Shown here one piece after another: positions 30,421 to 40,618 of a DNA stretch of 64,000 nucleotides (the first letter of the stretch is position 1; each line of letters begins with the position of its first letter). Under the pieces are notes generated by a model. It ran no database searches and was not told the DNA's origin. It saw only the letters and a program-made list of their open reading frames with translations. This DNA comes from Vibrio splendidus (GTDB lineage: Bacteria > Pseudomonadota > Gammaproteobacteria > Enterobacterales > Vibrionaceae). Made by a program: the position numbers and the translations under genes. The stretch lies in assembly GCF_024347615.1 (NCBI RefSeq), contig NZ_AP025508.1, positions 2,666,001-2,730,000 on the forward strand, written 5' to 3'.

Positions 30421-32481
30421 ATGGCAACTGATCCAAGACAACTTTTGGTAACTTGTGCGCTTCCGTACGCTAACGGCTCTATTCACCTTGGCCATATGCT
30501 TGAGCATATCCAAGCTGATATCTGGGTTCGATACCAGCGTCTACGTGGCAACACTGTAAACTTCATCTGTGCTGACGATGCTCACGGCACGCCAATTATG
30601 CTTAAAGCTCAACAGATGGGTATCACGCCAGAAGAGATGATCGCTGCTGTTAGTGAAGAGCACCAAAAAGACTTCGCTGGCTTTGATATCAGCTTTGATA
30701 ACTACCACAGCACACATAGCGAAGAGAACCGTGAACTGGCTTCTCACATCTATCTAGAACTTAAAAAGAACGGCTTCATTTCTAGCCGTACTATTTCTCA
30801 GCTTTTCGATCCTGAGAAAGAGATGTTTCTTCCAGACCGTTTTGTAAAAGGTACTTGCCCTAAGTGTAAGTCAGAAGACCAATACGGTGATAACTGTGAT
30901 AACTGTGGTGAGACATACAGCCCAACTGAACTGATTAATCCAAAATCAGCAGTTTCTGGCGCAACTCCAGTAATGAAAGATTCTGAGCACTTCTTCTTCG
31001 ACCTGCCTCAGTTCGAAAGCATGCTAAAAGAGTGGACTCGTTCTGGCTCTCTACAGAATGAAACTGCAAACAAAATGCAGGAATGGTTTGAGTCTGGCCT
31101 GCAACAGTGGGATATCTCACGTGATGCGCCTTACTTCGGCTTCGAAATCCCAGGCGAAAAAGACAAATTCTTCTACGTATGGCTAGATGCGCCAGTTGGC
31201 TACATGGCTTCTTTCAAGAACCTATGTGACAAGCGTGACGATCTAAACTTCGACGAGTACTGGAAGAAAGATAGCACAACCGAGCTTTACCACTTCATCG
31301 GTAAAGACATTGTGTACTTCCACTCTCTATTCTGGCCTGCAATGCTAGAAGGTTCTGGTTTCCGCAAGCCAAACAACGTATTCGTACACGGCTACGTAAC
31401 CGTGAACGGCGCTAAGATGTCTAAGTCGAAAGGGACATTCATCAAAGCAAGTACGTACCTAAACCACCTAGATCCTGAGTGTCTACGTTACTACTACGCT
31501 GCTAAACTAAACAGCCGTATCGATGATTTAGACCTTAACCTTGAAGACTTCACTCAACGTGTAAACGCTGACGTAGTAAACAAGATTGTTAACTTGGCTT
31601 CTCGTAACGCAGGCTTCATCACTAAGCGTTTCGAAGGCAAGCTTTCTGCTGAATTTGCCGAACCAGAGCTTTACAACGAATTCGTAGCAGCGGCTGAGCG
31701 TATCGGTCAACTGTACGAAACTCGTGAGTTTAGCCGCGCTATTCGTGAAGTAACGGCACTCGCTGACAAAGCTAACCAGTACATCGACGAAAAAGCACCT
31801 TGGGTTCTTGCCAAAGAAGAAGGTAAAGAGAAAGAGCTTCAAGAAGTTTCTTCTGTAGGTATTAACCTATTCCGCGTACTGATGGCTTACCTGAAACCCG
31901 TAATGCCAGAGCTAGCCGCTCGCACTGAAGCTTTCCTAAACGAAGAGCTAACGTGGGAAGCGATTGCTACTCCGCTAACTGATCACGAAATCACTAAGTT
32001 CAAGGCGTTGTTTAGCCGTATTGATCCGAAGAAAGTAGAAGCAATGATCGAGTCTTCTAAAGAAGATGCAGCCGCTGAAGCAGCAGCAAAAGAAAAAGCA
32101 GAAGCGGAAAAAGAACAAGCAAGCCAAACTGAACTAGACAAAGAGCCAATCGCAGATGAGATTGAGTTCGATGCCTTTGCAGCAGTCGATATGCGTATTG
32201 CTCGTATCATCTCTTGTGAAGAAGTACCAAAAGCGAACAAACTACTGAAATTCCAATTGGACATCGGTGGTGAGACTCGCCAAGTATTCTCTGGTATCAA
32301 GTCAGCGTACAAACCTGAAGAGCTAGAAGGTAAGCTAACGGTAATGGTAGCAAACCTTAAACCTCGTAAGATGAAGTTTGGTATGTCTGAAGGCATGATC
32401 CTAGCTGCTGGCCCTGGTGGCAGTGACTTATGGATCCTTGAACCACACGAAGGTGCTCAACCAGGTATGCGCGTAATGTAA
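30421..32481 (+). CDS. metG: Methionyl-tRNA synthetase
   Basis: Charges tRNA-Met. The 686-residue class I synthetase has the HIGH-type HLGH (about 22-25), a zinc knuckle CPKC...CDNC (about 145-161), and KMSKSKG (about 331-337). The anticodon-binding domain follows (about 390-540). An Ala/Lys/Glu-rich linker leads to a C-terminal EMAP-like OB-fold tRNA-binding domain (about 585-686, with [11 protein letters not shown]), as in the dimeric E. coli enzyme. Confidence 0.96.
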   Translation: MATDPRQLLVTCALPYANGSIHLGHMLEHIQADIWVRYQRLRGNTVNFICADDAHGTPIMLKAQQMGITPEEMIAAVSEEHQKDFAGFDISFDNYHSTHSEENRELASHIYLELKKNGFISSRTISQLFDPEKEMFLPDRFVKGTCPKCKSEDQYGDNCDNCGETYSPTELINPKSAVSGATPVMKDSEHFFFDLPQFESMLKEWTRSGSLQNETANKMQEWFESGLQQWDISRDAPYFGFEIPGEKDKFFYVWLDAPVGYMASFKNLCDKRDDLNFDEYWKKDSTTELYHFIGKDIVYFHSLFWPAMLEGSGFRKPNNVFVHGYVTVNGAKMSKSKGTFIKASTYLNHLDPECLRYYYAAKLNSRIDDLDLNLEDFTQRVNADVVNKIVNLASRNAGFITKRFEGKLSAEFAEPELYNEFVAAAERIGQLYETREFSRAIREVTALADKANQYIDEKAPWVLAKEEGKEKELQEVSSVGINLFRVLMAYLKPVMPELAARTEAFLNEELTWEAIATPLTDHEITKFKALFSRIDPKKVEAMIESSKEDAAAEAAAKEKAEAEKEQASQTELDKEPIADEIEFDAFAAVDMRIARIISCEEVPKANKLLKFQLDIGGETRQVFSGIKSAYKPEELEGKLTVMVANLKPRKMKFGMSEGMILAAGPGGSDLWILEPHEGAQPGMRVM

Positions 32482-32498
32482 TGCCGGTTTAGCCACTT

Positions 32499-32535
32499 AA
32501 AAATCCCCATAACAGCCATGTTATGGGGATTTTTT
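32499..32535 (+). terminator. Terminator of metG
   Basis: AAAAATCCCCATAAC pairs perfectly with GTTATGGGGATTTTT around AGCCAT, directly after the gene. Confidence 0.9.
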
Positions 32536-32669
32536 ATATCTATGGAAAACAAGCGTTCTCTGTTAGAGTCGCCCTCAACTATGCTATGTAGAGTAAAATG
32601 TGCTTTATCAAATCCAATATATTTGATTGGAGCCATGTTCACTCCCAGATACCTTTTTAGGACTACCCT

Positions 32670-33149
32670 GTGACTAACAATGAAATCTTGCGTCGTATTC
32701 AACACGCACTAAACCTTAAAAATGCACAAATCATCAAAGCTATTGAACAAGCTGACGTTACCGTTGCTCACGATAAAGTGATCAACTGGCTAAAAGACGA
32801 CAACGACAAGTCATGCTCTACGATGAAAGATAAAGAGTTAGCGGTATTCCTAAATGGTTTTATCAACCTTAAGCGTGGCAAAAAAGAAGGTGTTCAACCT
32901 AAACCTGAAGTTGCTCTGACTAACAACATGATTTTCATGAAGCTACGTATTGCGTTGAACATGAAAGCAGAAGATGTGTTAGATATATTAGAAGTGGTAG
33001 GCATCAGCCTAAGTAAGTACGAAATTGGTGCCTACTTCCGTAAGCCAGAGAACAAGAACTACAAAGTATGTGAAGACCAACTACTTTGCGATTTTCTAAA
33101 TGGCGTGCAATTTACTAACCGTCCAGACTCAGAAGAGTTTGCAGGGTAA
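32670..33149 (+). CDS. yehS: DUF1456-family protein, YehS-like
   Basis: A 159-residue protein made of two similar halves (about 1-68 and 80-155). Each has the pattern LRxIxxALxxK...F, as in E. coli YehS (DUF1456). Function is unknown; small helical repeat, probably cytoplasmic. The start is GTG at 32670 with AGGA 7 bases upstream and the family start MTNNEILRRI. Flanked by terminators on both sides, so it is transcribed alone. Confidence 0.85.
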   Translation: MTNNEILRRIQHALNLKNAQIIKAIEQADVTVAHDKVINWLKDDNDKSCSTMKDKELAVFLNGFINLKRGKKEGVQPKPEVALTNNMIFMKLRIALNMKAEDVLDILEVVGISLSKYEIGAYFRKPENKNYKVCEDQLLCDFLNGVQFTNRPDSEEFAG

Positions 33150-33190
33150 GTTACTGCCTATTGATAAGTTTTCACCAACTATCGATAAAT

Positions 33191-33229
33191 AAAAAGCGGC
33201 GAGATAATTTGATTATCTCGCCGCTTTTT
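33191..33229. terminator. Bidirectional terminator between yehS and fadR
   Basis: A perfect 17-bp stem AAAAAGCGGCGAGATAA/TTATCTCGCCGCTTTTT with a 5-base loop, T-run on both strands. Confidence 0.92.
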
Positions 33230-33291
33230 CGTTTTCTTTACGTCGTTTACTTAATAAGTAAACCAACCTAACAAGACTTTAATGAAAAGAC

Positions 33292-34131
33292 CTAGCTGTC
33301 GTCTTCAGTAAAGTTTGTTGGTAACGTTGTTTTCATCTCGTTCCAAATCTGTGCGCTTGCGATACCGTAGTTACGAATCACAAGTGGCAAGTTTTCACGT
33401 TCACCACTTTCACAAATAACAAACAAGTCTTTGTAGAACTCCATGGCTAAACGACGAGCTTCTGGGTTAGAGAAGTAGTAGCTGCCAACACGGTCGTACA
33501 ATTTACGAACACCGTTGAAGATCAGACCATAAATTTGGTTACCTGAATGGAATGCTAAACGTTGGAAAAGCATGTAATCGTAGAAGTTAAAAGTTTTAGC
33601 AACTAAGATCGTTTGACGCTTCGTTTCATCTTTTTCTGCGTCTTCTTTCACTGATTGTTTGATCTTGTCAGCGTACGGGGAAGACTCTAGGAATTCATCC
33701 CATGTCGGTGCCGCAAGTAAAGCTTCACAAGATTCAATCACGTTAGTAATCGTACGCTCAGAAGCTTCTTTATTTGCTTTAAATGCATAACGCATAAAAA
33801 TAGGGCTGATATTGGTGCGTGCAGCAAGTAAGTCTTCTACCATTTTGCTTGCGTTATCAACATCCAACGTCATTAATGTATCAAGAATATGAAGACCTGA
33901 CGTTTCCATAAACTGGTTAACTTTAGTTGGCTTACCGTGTTGGATTGTCAACCAACCATCACGAGCAAGACGCTGAAGTACTTCACGAAGCGTAGTACGT
34001 GTAACACCAATCAGCTCAGAAAGCTCACGCTCTGCGGGCAAGATAGAACCTGGAGCGAAACGGCCATTCCAAATACTTTCAATGATATACTTTTCTGCAA
34101 ATCCTGCCGGGCTTTTAGCCTTAATGACCAT
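33292..34131 (-). CDS. fadR: Fatty acid metabolism regulator FadR (Vibrio long form)
   Basis: A GntR-family regulator: it represses fatty-acid degradation genes and activates fab genes, and long-chain acyl-CoA releases it from DNA. The N-terminal winged helix (about 8-75) carries [23 protein letters not shown]; the 20 residues from ELSELIG on are the recognition region. The C-terminal all-helical acyl-CoA domain follows. The length of 279 against 239 in E. coli reflects an insertion (about 135-175), as known in V. cholerae FadR, where it adds a second ligand site. It is divergent from nhaB. Confidence 0.94.
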   Translation of the reverse strand: MVIKAKSPAGFAEKYIIESIWNGRFAPGSILPAERELSELIGVTRTTLREVLQRLARDGWLTIQHGKPTKVNQFMETSGLHILDTLMTLDVDNASKMVEDLLAARTNISPIFMRYAFKANKEASERTITNVIESCEALLAAPTWDEFLESSPYADKIKQSVKEDAEKDETKRQTILVAKTFNFYDYMLFQRLAFHSGNQIYGLIFNGVRKLYDRVGSYYFSNPEARRLAMEFYKDLFVICESGERENLPLVIRNYGIASAQIWNEMKTTLPTNFTEDDS

Positions 34132-34770
34132 CTACACTTCAATCCAATTTAATTATTCTGTTCTAATTTACTCATCATACCACTAGTTCACACCCAGCGG
34201 AAACACCCTCAAAAATTTTACTCCTCCAAAACACCAGTAGAGTTAAAACTCTAAAGTTCAGCACACGTTTGCACCCTAGGTTTGAAAAGCAAGCAACGAT
34301 AAACCACCATTCCAACAAACCATTAACACAACAAATTTTCTTTAAAATCAATGAGATTGGTCATAATTTCAAAGTTATTAATTTGCAATATTAAGTTGTA
34401 ATAATCATATATAAACCGTCGTTATTCTGTTAATTTCAATCATTTCGCTGAAATATTGATTCTAGTCGGTTTTTATCACATTTTAAGTGGTATGCTTGCG
34501 CTACTTTGATCGCGTTTCTCAACAAAAAAGAGGTATTTTTAGGGCTACAGGGGTTTTCCTGTTGACTAAATGTTATCTAAGAGTAGAGTTGCGCTCAAAA
34601 ATTAGCAGTGCTTGAGTTTCTAAGGGAGTGACTTGGCAAGACCACAGAACATTACATGGAATGTAGTTTTTCTAAGTCACTGTTAGTTATAGTTTTTAAC
34701 AACCTCTATAGCTCGATTCTCAAATGTTGTATTGCTTATCTATTCATAATCAACATAAAAGAGTATTAAC
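34132..34770. other. fadR-nhaB divergent region
   Basis: A 639-base AT-rich spacer without a gene. It must hold the fadR and nhaB promoters. Near 34620-34686 lies a nested inverted repeat, listed separately. Nothing else stands out. Confidence 0.5.
34620..34686. promoter_or_regulatory. Nested hairpin in the nhaB leader region
   Basis: AGTGACTTGG (34627-34636) pairs with CTAAGTCACT (34672-34681), extended outward by CTAA/TTAG across bulged bases. An inner ACATT/AATGT hairpin sits in the loop. It lies 85 bases before the nhaB start on either strand's reading. It may be a leader RNA structure controlling nhaB or a binding site. No family assigned. Confidence 0.45.
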
Positions 34771-36363
34771 ATGCCGATGTCTCTCGGAAACGCTTTTATC
34801 AAGAACTTCCTTGGTAAGGCTCCTGATTGGTATAAACTTGCCATCATTTCCTTTTTAATCATCAACCCGTTTGTTTTCTTCCTAGTTGACCCATTTGTTG
34901 CGGGCTGGCTATTAGTGGTTGAGTTTATTTTCACTCTAGCTATGGCTCTAAAATGCTACCCTCTTCAACCGGGTGGTTTATTGGCAATTCAAGCGGTCGC
35001 CATTGGCATGACCAAACCCGAAATGGTTTATCATGAGCTACAAGCAAACCTTCCAGTTTTACTCTTATTAGTATTCATGGTTGCTGGCATCTATTTCATG
35101 AAAGAACTTCTTTTGTTCATTTTCACGAAGATCCTGCTTGGCATTCAATCCAAAGTCCTACTCTCTGTCGCTTTCTGTATCGCTGCTGCTTTCTTATCAG
35201 CATTCCTAGACGCACTAACGGTAATCGCCGTTGTTATTAGCGTTGCGGTTGGCTTCTACTCTATCTATCACAAGGTTGCATCAGGTAAGGGCACAACGTC
35301 AGCGCACGATCATACTCATGATGAAGAGATCTCTGAGCTTACACGTGACGATTTAGAAAACTACCGTGCTTTCCTACGTTCACTACTTATGCACGCTGGT
35401 GTAGGTACTGCACTCGGTGGTGTAATGACCATGGTAGGCGAACCGCAAAACTTAGTGATTGCTAAGCAAGCAGGCTGGGAGTTCGGTGAATTTATCATCC
35501 GTATGTTGCCAGTAACACTGCCTGTATTCATCTGCGGCATTATCACTTGTGCACTTGTAGAGAAATTTAAAGTATTTGGCTACGGTGCAGAACTGCCAAA
35601 TAACGTTCGCCAAATCTTAGTTGAATTTGACAACAAAGAACGCGCAAACCGTACAAAACAAGACGTGGCAAAACTATGGGTTCAAAGTGCAATCGCAGTT
35701 TGGCTTATCGTAGGCCTTGCGCTTCACGTAGCTGAAGTTGGTTTGATTGGTCTTTCAGTTATCATCCTAGCAACGGCGTTTACTGGCGTTATCGAAGAAC
35801 ACTCAATGGGTAAAGCCTTTGAAGAAGCACTGCCATTTACTGCACTTCTTGCTGTCTTTTTCGCTGTCGTTGCTGTAATCATTGACCAGGGACTGTTTAA
35901 GCCAGTGATCGATGCAGTACTTCACGTTGAAGATAAAGGCGCACAGCTCGCACTATTCTATGTGGCCAACGGTATCTTATCGATGGTGTCAGATAACGTG
36001 TTCGTAGGTACGGTTTACATCAACGAAGTGAAAACTGCACTGGTTGAAGGCATCATCACTCGTGACCAATTTGACCTACTTGCTGTTGCTATCAACACAG
36101 GTACTAACCTACCTTCTGTTGCTACGCCAAACGGTCAAGCTGCATTCCTATTCTTGTTAACATCGGCACTTGCCCCGTTAATTAGACTGTCTTACGGCCG
36201 CATGGTCATCATGGCTTTGCCATATACTATCGTACTGGCTCTTGTTGGCCTTGCTGGTATCGTGTTCTTTGTTGAGCCGATGACCGCTTGGTTCTACGAT
36301 GCAGGTTGGATCATTCAGCGTACTGGTGAGGTTGTCGCTCCAGTTATCTCTGGTGGTCACTAA
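34771..36363 (+). CDS. nhaB: Na+/H+ antiporter NhaB
   Basis: An inner-membrane sodium/proton antiporter that exports Na+ and supports pH and salt tolerance in a marine cell. The 530-residue protein has about 12 membrane segments and begins with the NhaB-type start [18 protein letters not shown]. Conserved NhaB segments include [13 protein letters not shown] (about 147), [12 protein letters not shown] (about 222) and [19 protein letters not shown] (about 450). The order fadR-nhaB-dsbB is the usual one. It has its own terminator before dsbB. Confidence 0.95.
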   Translation: MPMSLGNAFIKNFLGKAPDWYKLAIISFLIINPFVFFLVDPFVAGWLLVVEFIFTLAMALKCYPLQPGGLLAIQAVAIGMTKPEMVYHELQANLPVLLLLVFMVAGIYFMKELLLFIFTKILLGIQSKVLLSVAFCIAAAFLSAFLDALTVIAVVISVAVGFYSIYHKVASGKGTTSAHDHTHDEEISELTRDDLENYRAFLRSLLMHAGVGTALGGVMTMVGEPQNLVIAKQAGWEFGEFIIRMLPVTLPVFICGIITCALVEKFKVFGYGAELPNNVRQILVEFDNKERANRTKQDVAKLWVQSAIAVWLIVGLALHVAEVGLIGLSVIILATAFTGVIEEHSMGKAFEEALPFTALLAVFFAVVAVIIDQGLFKPVIDAVLHVEDKGAQLALFYVANGILSMVSDNVFVGTVYINEVKTALVEGIITRDQFDLLAVAINTGTNLPSVATPNGQAAFLFLLTSALAPLIRLSYGRMVIMALPYTIVLALVGLAGIVFFVEPMTAWFYDAGWIIQRTGEVVAPVISGGH

Positions 36364-36442
36364 TCCGATTTTGTGTTGCGAAACACAATAAGTGTATCTA
36401 ACTAATCAAAAATATTAGTTGATTAGGAAACTTATCCAAGAT

Positions 36443-36471
36443 AAAAAGCTCTGAGTATTCAGAGCTTTTTT
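36443..36471 (+). terminator. Terminator of nhaB
   Basis: AAAAAGCTCTGA and TCAGAGCTTTTT with a short loop, 80 bases past nhaB and 24 bases before dsbB. Confidence 0.85.
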
Positions 36472-36494
36472 ATTTTATAGACGGGATTAAATTC

Positions 36495-37019
36495 GTGAAC
36501 TTTTTTGCAATGCTCAAAGACTTCTCTAAGGGACGTTTATCTTGGCTTTTACTGCTGGCTTTTATTGTCTTTTTTGAGGCATGCGCTCTCTTCTTTCAAC
36601 ACGTGATGATGCTTGGTCCTTGTGTGATGTGCATCTATGAGCGCGTTGCTATGCTTGCTATCGGTGTCGCTGCAATGATTGGTGCTATTGCTCCGAATAA
36701 CCCGATATCACGTTGGTTAGGCCTTGCTGGTTGGGGATTTGGCGCCTATAAAGGTTTGACGTTGGCTTTAGAGCACGTCGATTACCAGTTTAATCCGTCT
36801 CCTTTCGCAACCTGTGATTTATTCGTTACTTTCCCTAGCTGGGCACCTTTAAACCAATGGGCTCCGTGGATGTTTGAAGCTTACGGTGACTGTAGCAAGG
36901 TGGTATGGCAGTTCTTAGAGCTTTCAATGCCTCAATGGCTAGTGATTATCTTTGCGGGTAACTTGGTTGCTTTCGGTTTTGTGGTTATATCTCAATTTGT
37001 AAAATCGAAAAACGATTAA
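36495..37019 (+). CDS. dsbB: Disulfide bond formation protein B
   Basis: Reoxidises DsbA with quinone in the inner membrane. The 174-residue protein has four membrane segments, the CVMC pair (about 41-44) in the first periplasmic loop, and ATCD (about 103) and GDCS (about 130) in the second. The start used here is GTG 36495, with GGGA 8 bases upstream; ATG 36510 would give a five-residue shorter N-terminus. Confidence 0.93.
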   Translation: MNFFAMLKDFSKGRLSWLLLLAFIVFFEACALFFQHVMMLGPCVMCIYERVAMLAIGVAAMIGAIAPNNPISRWLGLAGWGFGAYKGLTLALEHVDYQFNPSPFATCDLFVTFPSWAPLNQWAPWMFEAYGDCSKVVWQFLELSMPQWLVIIFAGNLVAFGFVVISQFVKSKND

Positions 37020-37044
37020 CACTAGATCATCTAAATTAGAACAA

Positions 37045-37075
37045 CAAAAAAGTCGACCACAAGGTCGACTTTTTT
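37045..37075 (+). terminator. Terminator of dsbB
   Basis: AAAAAAGTCGACC/GGTCGACTTTTTT with an ACAA loop; symmetric enough to serve the convergent YecA-like gene too. Confidence 0.9.
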
Positions 37076-37142
37076 ATCGCTTAAGCTTTTTATCACTTAA
37101 AGAAAGTCTGTCACTCAAGCTGAGTTACTCAACAAGCCGTGA

Positions 37143-37763
37143 TTAACTGTTTTTGCCACAGCATTGTTTAAACTTTTTGCCGCTTTCACATGGGCAAGGG
37201 TCGTTTCGACCGATATCTTTAAATGGGTTCACACTCTGTGACTTATTACCCAGCATCGCCTCATCAGCCGCCATTGCAACCTCTGAAATCATCAGATCTA
37301 TCTGATCGATTAAATCGGCAAGCGCTGGTGGATTCTCGAGCCCGGCCGCAACCATTTGTTGCTGAGTTTGCTCTTCATCAATCCCAAGCATCAAGGTTGT
37401 TAGGAGTGCTTGCAGCATACGCAGAGTACCATCCGCGACAGTCACGCTTTGCCACTGCTCTTCCACGGTTGGCCAAACCATCATAAAGCCTTCAGCGAAA
37501 TCTGCGAATTGTTCGTTAAAATCACCATCAACAAGTACGTCTGTCAGTAAGTATTCACTACGCTGAATCAGGTTGTGCTGGCGATTAATCTGTTCCGTCA
37601 CGATTGTTACAAGCTCTTTACCTGTTTCAGGTGCAACGATAGCTAACCATTCTTCTGGATCGAGTGGTTTGGTCGCTAAGTTGGAAGCAAGGATTGAACC
37701 TTCAATGAACTGTGGAGTTATGTCAGTGATAGATTCCGGTAGGCTTAATAATTGATATGTCAT
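37143..37763 (-). CDS. YecA/YgfB-family protein with SEC-C metal-binding tail
   Basis: A 206-residue protein. A YgfB/YecA (UPF0149) helical domain fills about residues 1-170, with [12 protein letters not shown] the clearest segment. The C-terminal SEC-C motif [18 protein letters not shown] (about 184-202) binds zinc in SecA tails. Role unknown; probably cytoplasmic and ribosome- or chaperone-linked by analogy with SecA tails. The start [11 protein letters not shown] at 37763 fits the family. An upstream in-frame ATG near 37847 would add an unlikely 28 residues. Confidence 0.8.
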   Translation of the reverse strand: MTYQLLSLPESITDITPQFIEGSILASNLATKPLDPEEWLAIVAPETGKELVTIVTEQINRQHNLIQRSEYLLTDVLVDGDFNEQFADFAEGFMMVWPTVEEQWQSVTVADGTLRMLQALLTTLMLGIDEEQTQQQMVAAGLENPPALADLIDQIDLMISEVAMAADEAMLGNKSQSVNPFKDIGRNDPCPCESGKKFKQCCGKNS

Positions 37764-37961
37764 GAAAGCTCTGAATATTGGGGCATTTTCGATATTATAA
37801 CGCCATACTCCCCAAGATGTCGCTATTAAGCGATAAACCATCATCAAGACGAGTTGTGCGCACTCAAGACAGGTAAACCATACTCATAGTGACAATCCTG
37901 TAAGCAAACCGTACAATCACGCCTCGAATTTTTTCGGTCCACTTAGTTTCGGTAAAGCAGC

Positions 37962-38918
37962 ATGCGAGTAATACTTGGCCCTATGGAGGGCGTACTAGAC
38001 CACCTAATGCGTGAGATTCTTACAGAGATCAATGATTACGATCTCTGTGTGACAGAGTTTGTGCGCGTCGTTGATCAACTTCTTCCTCCGCATGTGTTCC
38101 ACCGTATTTGCCCAGAGCTGCATCAAGGCTCTCAAACCATGGCTGGTGTGCCAATCCATCTGCAACTTCTAGGGCAACACCCGAACTGGATGGCCGAAAA
38201 TGCTTTTCAAGCGGCAAACTTAGGCGCTAAAGGCATTGATCTTAATTTTGGGTGCCCGGCAAAAGCGGTAAACAAAAGTAATGGTGGGGCTTCACTGCTA
38301 AAAGAGCCAGAGCTCATCTATCAAGTGGTGAACGCCTGTCGAGAAGCAGTCCCTGCGCACATTCCCGTGTCCGCAAAAATCCGATTGGGTTGGGAGCACC
38401 CGGAAGAGTGCTTTGAAATTGTCGACGCTATCGAGCAAGCAAAAGCTGACGAACTCACTGTGCATGCAAGAACAAAAGTTGGCGGCTATAAAGCCAGTGA
38501 AATCAAATGGGATTACATCAATCAAATAAGAGAGAAAACCTCTCTGCCGTTGATTGCTAATGGGGAAATCTGGAACTACCAAGATGGTCAAGATTGCATA
38601 GAAGCCACAGGTGTTGATTCATTGATGGTCTGCCGCGGCGCTTTTAATATTCCCAATCTTGGCAACGTTGTTAAGCACAACCACCAGAAAATGCCTTGGG
38701 ATAAAGTAATCGCACTTTTACTGCGCTATTCCGAGTTTCAAATTAAAGGGGATAAAGGCATGTACTACCCCAATAGAGTGAAACAATGGTTTGTCTATTT
38801 AAGTAAAGGCTACCCTGAAGCGAACGAACTATTTAAAGAAATTCGTACTTTCAAAAAAGCGCCACCTATTGTAGAGCGCCTTCAACGTTATCAAGAAGAA
38901 TACCACCAACCCGTTTGA
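37962..38918 (+). CDS. dusC: tRNA-dihydrouridine(16) synthase
   Basis: A flavoenzyme that reduces U16 of tRNAs to dihydrouridine. The 318-residue protein has the FMN-barrel start RVILGPMEGVLD. DLNFGCPAKAVNKSNGGASLL (about 86) contains the catalytic Cys, followed by KIRLGW (about 138), LTVHARTK (about 165) and ANGEI (about 190). It matches DusC rather than DusA/B at MEGVLD. Confidence 0.93.
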   Translation: MRVILGPMEGVLDHLMREILTEINDYDLCVTEFVRVVDQLLPPHVFHRICPELHQGSQTMAGVPIHLQLLGQHPNWMAENAFQAANLGAKGIDLNFGCPAKAVNKSNGGASLLKEPELIYQVVNACREAVPAHIPVSAKIRLGWEHPEECFEIVDAIEQAKADELTVHARTKVGGYKASEIKWDYINQIREKTSLPLIANGEIWNYQDGQDCIEATGVDSLMVCRGAFNIPNLGNVVKHNHQKMPWDKVIALLLRYSEFQIKGDKGMYYPNRVKQWFVYLSKGYPEANELFKEIRTFKKAPPIVERLQRYQEEYHQPV

Positions 38919-38962
38919 GTTAGTTCCCCCCCCCTATCGCGATATTGAACTTCATAGCGTGG

Positions 38963-40429
38963 CTAAAATACGATCCGGTCTTTACCTGTCGTCTTAGCCA
39001 CGTACAGTTTTTCATCGGCGTATTTAAATATCTCTTCAAAGTTAAGCTTGTTTTGCTCTGTTTCAACAATACAAACACCGCCAGATACCGTAAATCCATT
39101 AGGTACAATGTCGGCCGAGTTCGCGCAGACCGCATTTTTTACACGTTCTAATGTCCTTATCAGCGTCTCACGATCATCGCCTTTCATATAAACGACAAAC
39201 TCTTCTCCGCCAAACCGTGCTGCCACATCACTACTTCGAACACTGTTACTAATTTGACGTGACATATAACGAATCACATCATCACCTTTATCGTGACCAT
39301 GAGTATCGTTAATTGACTTAAAATCGTCTATATCAAATACCGTTAAGGCAAACAGTTGATCGTGCTCTACGCTGCGCCAGAACGCTTCTAAGCCTCGTCG
39401 ATTCAATAACCCGGTCATTGGGTCTTTAGCTGCTAGTTCTTTGAAGTAACCACGTTCAATATTGGAGTTAACATAAAAGAAAATCGTAACCGAGAACAGA
39501 TACACGATAATAGCGACGATTAGGCTGTCTTTTTCATAAACGAAAAAGTGCTCCACTTCGTTAGCAAGATCCAACTCGTAGTACATCGCATGATGAGACG
39601 CGACCCCTTCTAGCTTAATCTCGTGATAGAACGTGGCCGTATCAATCGGGTTAGCTAAAGTCGTATCAATAATATCGATCCGACCCGCTAGGTGCTCATT
39701 AGAGCTCGCGAGTAACCTGTCAGCATCAATATCTACTGAGAGCATCCCTTGGTGCACTCCTTGATGGAACACGGGAATCGTCATACTAATAATTCGGTCA
39801 AGGGAGTCAAACCGATATGCAGGGCCAGATAAAGTCAGTAGATCTGGGTTGTTAGCGGTTCTTTGCCAATATGGACGGCTTTTGATGGTCGAAAGTAATT
39901 CCTTTCCTAGCCCTTTAGCAAAATCTTCCGGTGACGAAATAACGTATCCGCGTTTATCAATAAAATGCACACCATTGTGGAATTCATCAAGTTGAGAGAG
40001 AAATGAAAGAATAGGTGCTAGCGCTATTTTCTCGGAAGCACTTTTATAGGTACCGCTGGTTTCTGTACACAAAGATTCTTCACCGACCAGCATATAATCA
40101 ATATCAACGGAAGGAATGTCGGTAGTTTTGCCATCGGCAAGAAGCAGGCTATCGATAGGCCAAATACGGCAAAGACCATCAACCACTTGCTTGTTGTGGT
40201 CGAGGAAAAGAGGATTACCGGATTTGTAGTAATTTGAGAAACTGTAGTCTAAGGCGGTGACAACTTTAGTGGTTCCTTTGAACACATCTTCAATACGGTT
40301 GAATTCGCTGCTGATGTCTTTTTCTACCGCGTCAAAGTGGTTCTTTCCTATTAGGCCAAGTAGCATCGCGGCGATCACTGCGGGAAACCCGAAGACAAAG
40401 GTAAGGCTAAAGTGCCTGTTTACTTTCAT
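38963..40429 (-). CDS. Membrane diguanylate cyclase
   Basis: Makes cyclic di-GMP, which promotes biofilm growth and represses motility. The 488-residue protein has a transmembrane helix at about 8-28, a periplasmic sensor (about 30-290, PDC/dCache-like by size and by paired helices plus strand pattern), and a second helix at about 305-325. The GGDEF domain follows (about 340-488). The active-site motif is GGEEF (about 406), so the protein should be active. RSSD lies 5 residues before it, which forms the product-inhibition site. Its ligand is unknown; it stands alone. Confidence 0.9.
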   Translation of the reverse strand: MKVNRHFSLTFVFGFPAVIAAMLLGLIGKNHFDAVEKDISSEFNRIEDVFKGTTKVVTALDYSFSNYYKSGNPLFLDHNKQVVDGLCRIWPIDSLLLADGKTTDIPSVDIDYMLVGEESLCTETSGTYKSASEKIALAPILSFLSQLDEFHNGVHFIDKRGYVISSPEDFAKGLGKELLSTIKSRPYWQRTANNPDLLTLSGPAYRFDSLDRIISMTIPVFHQGVHQGMLSVDIDADRLLASSNEHLAGRIDIIDTTLANPIDTATFYHEIKLEGVASHHAMYYELDLANEVEHFFVYEKDSLIVAIIVYLFSVTIFFYVNSNIERGYFKELAAKDPMTGLLNRRGLEAFWRSVEHDQLFALTVFDIDDFKSINDTHGHDKGDDVIRYMSRQISNSVRSSDVAARFGGEEFVVYMKGDDRETLIRTLERVKNAVCANSADIVPNGFTVSGGVCIVETEQNKLNFEEIFKYADEKLYVAKTTGKDRIVF

Positions 40430-40618
40430 ATAATGTGCTCTTAGCGATCAGCTGTTTTCATTTACTTCATTAATATTATTACATTAATGGACATTTTCCT
40501 CGAGGTAAAAGAGTGTAAGTTGATATGAATCAGGCCGTATCATTGAACAATCGACTCCTTTAAAAAACTACCCCTGCATTAAGCAGGGTTAGCGGATACT
40601 GTCTTAGTCAGTTTAAAT

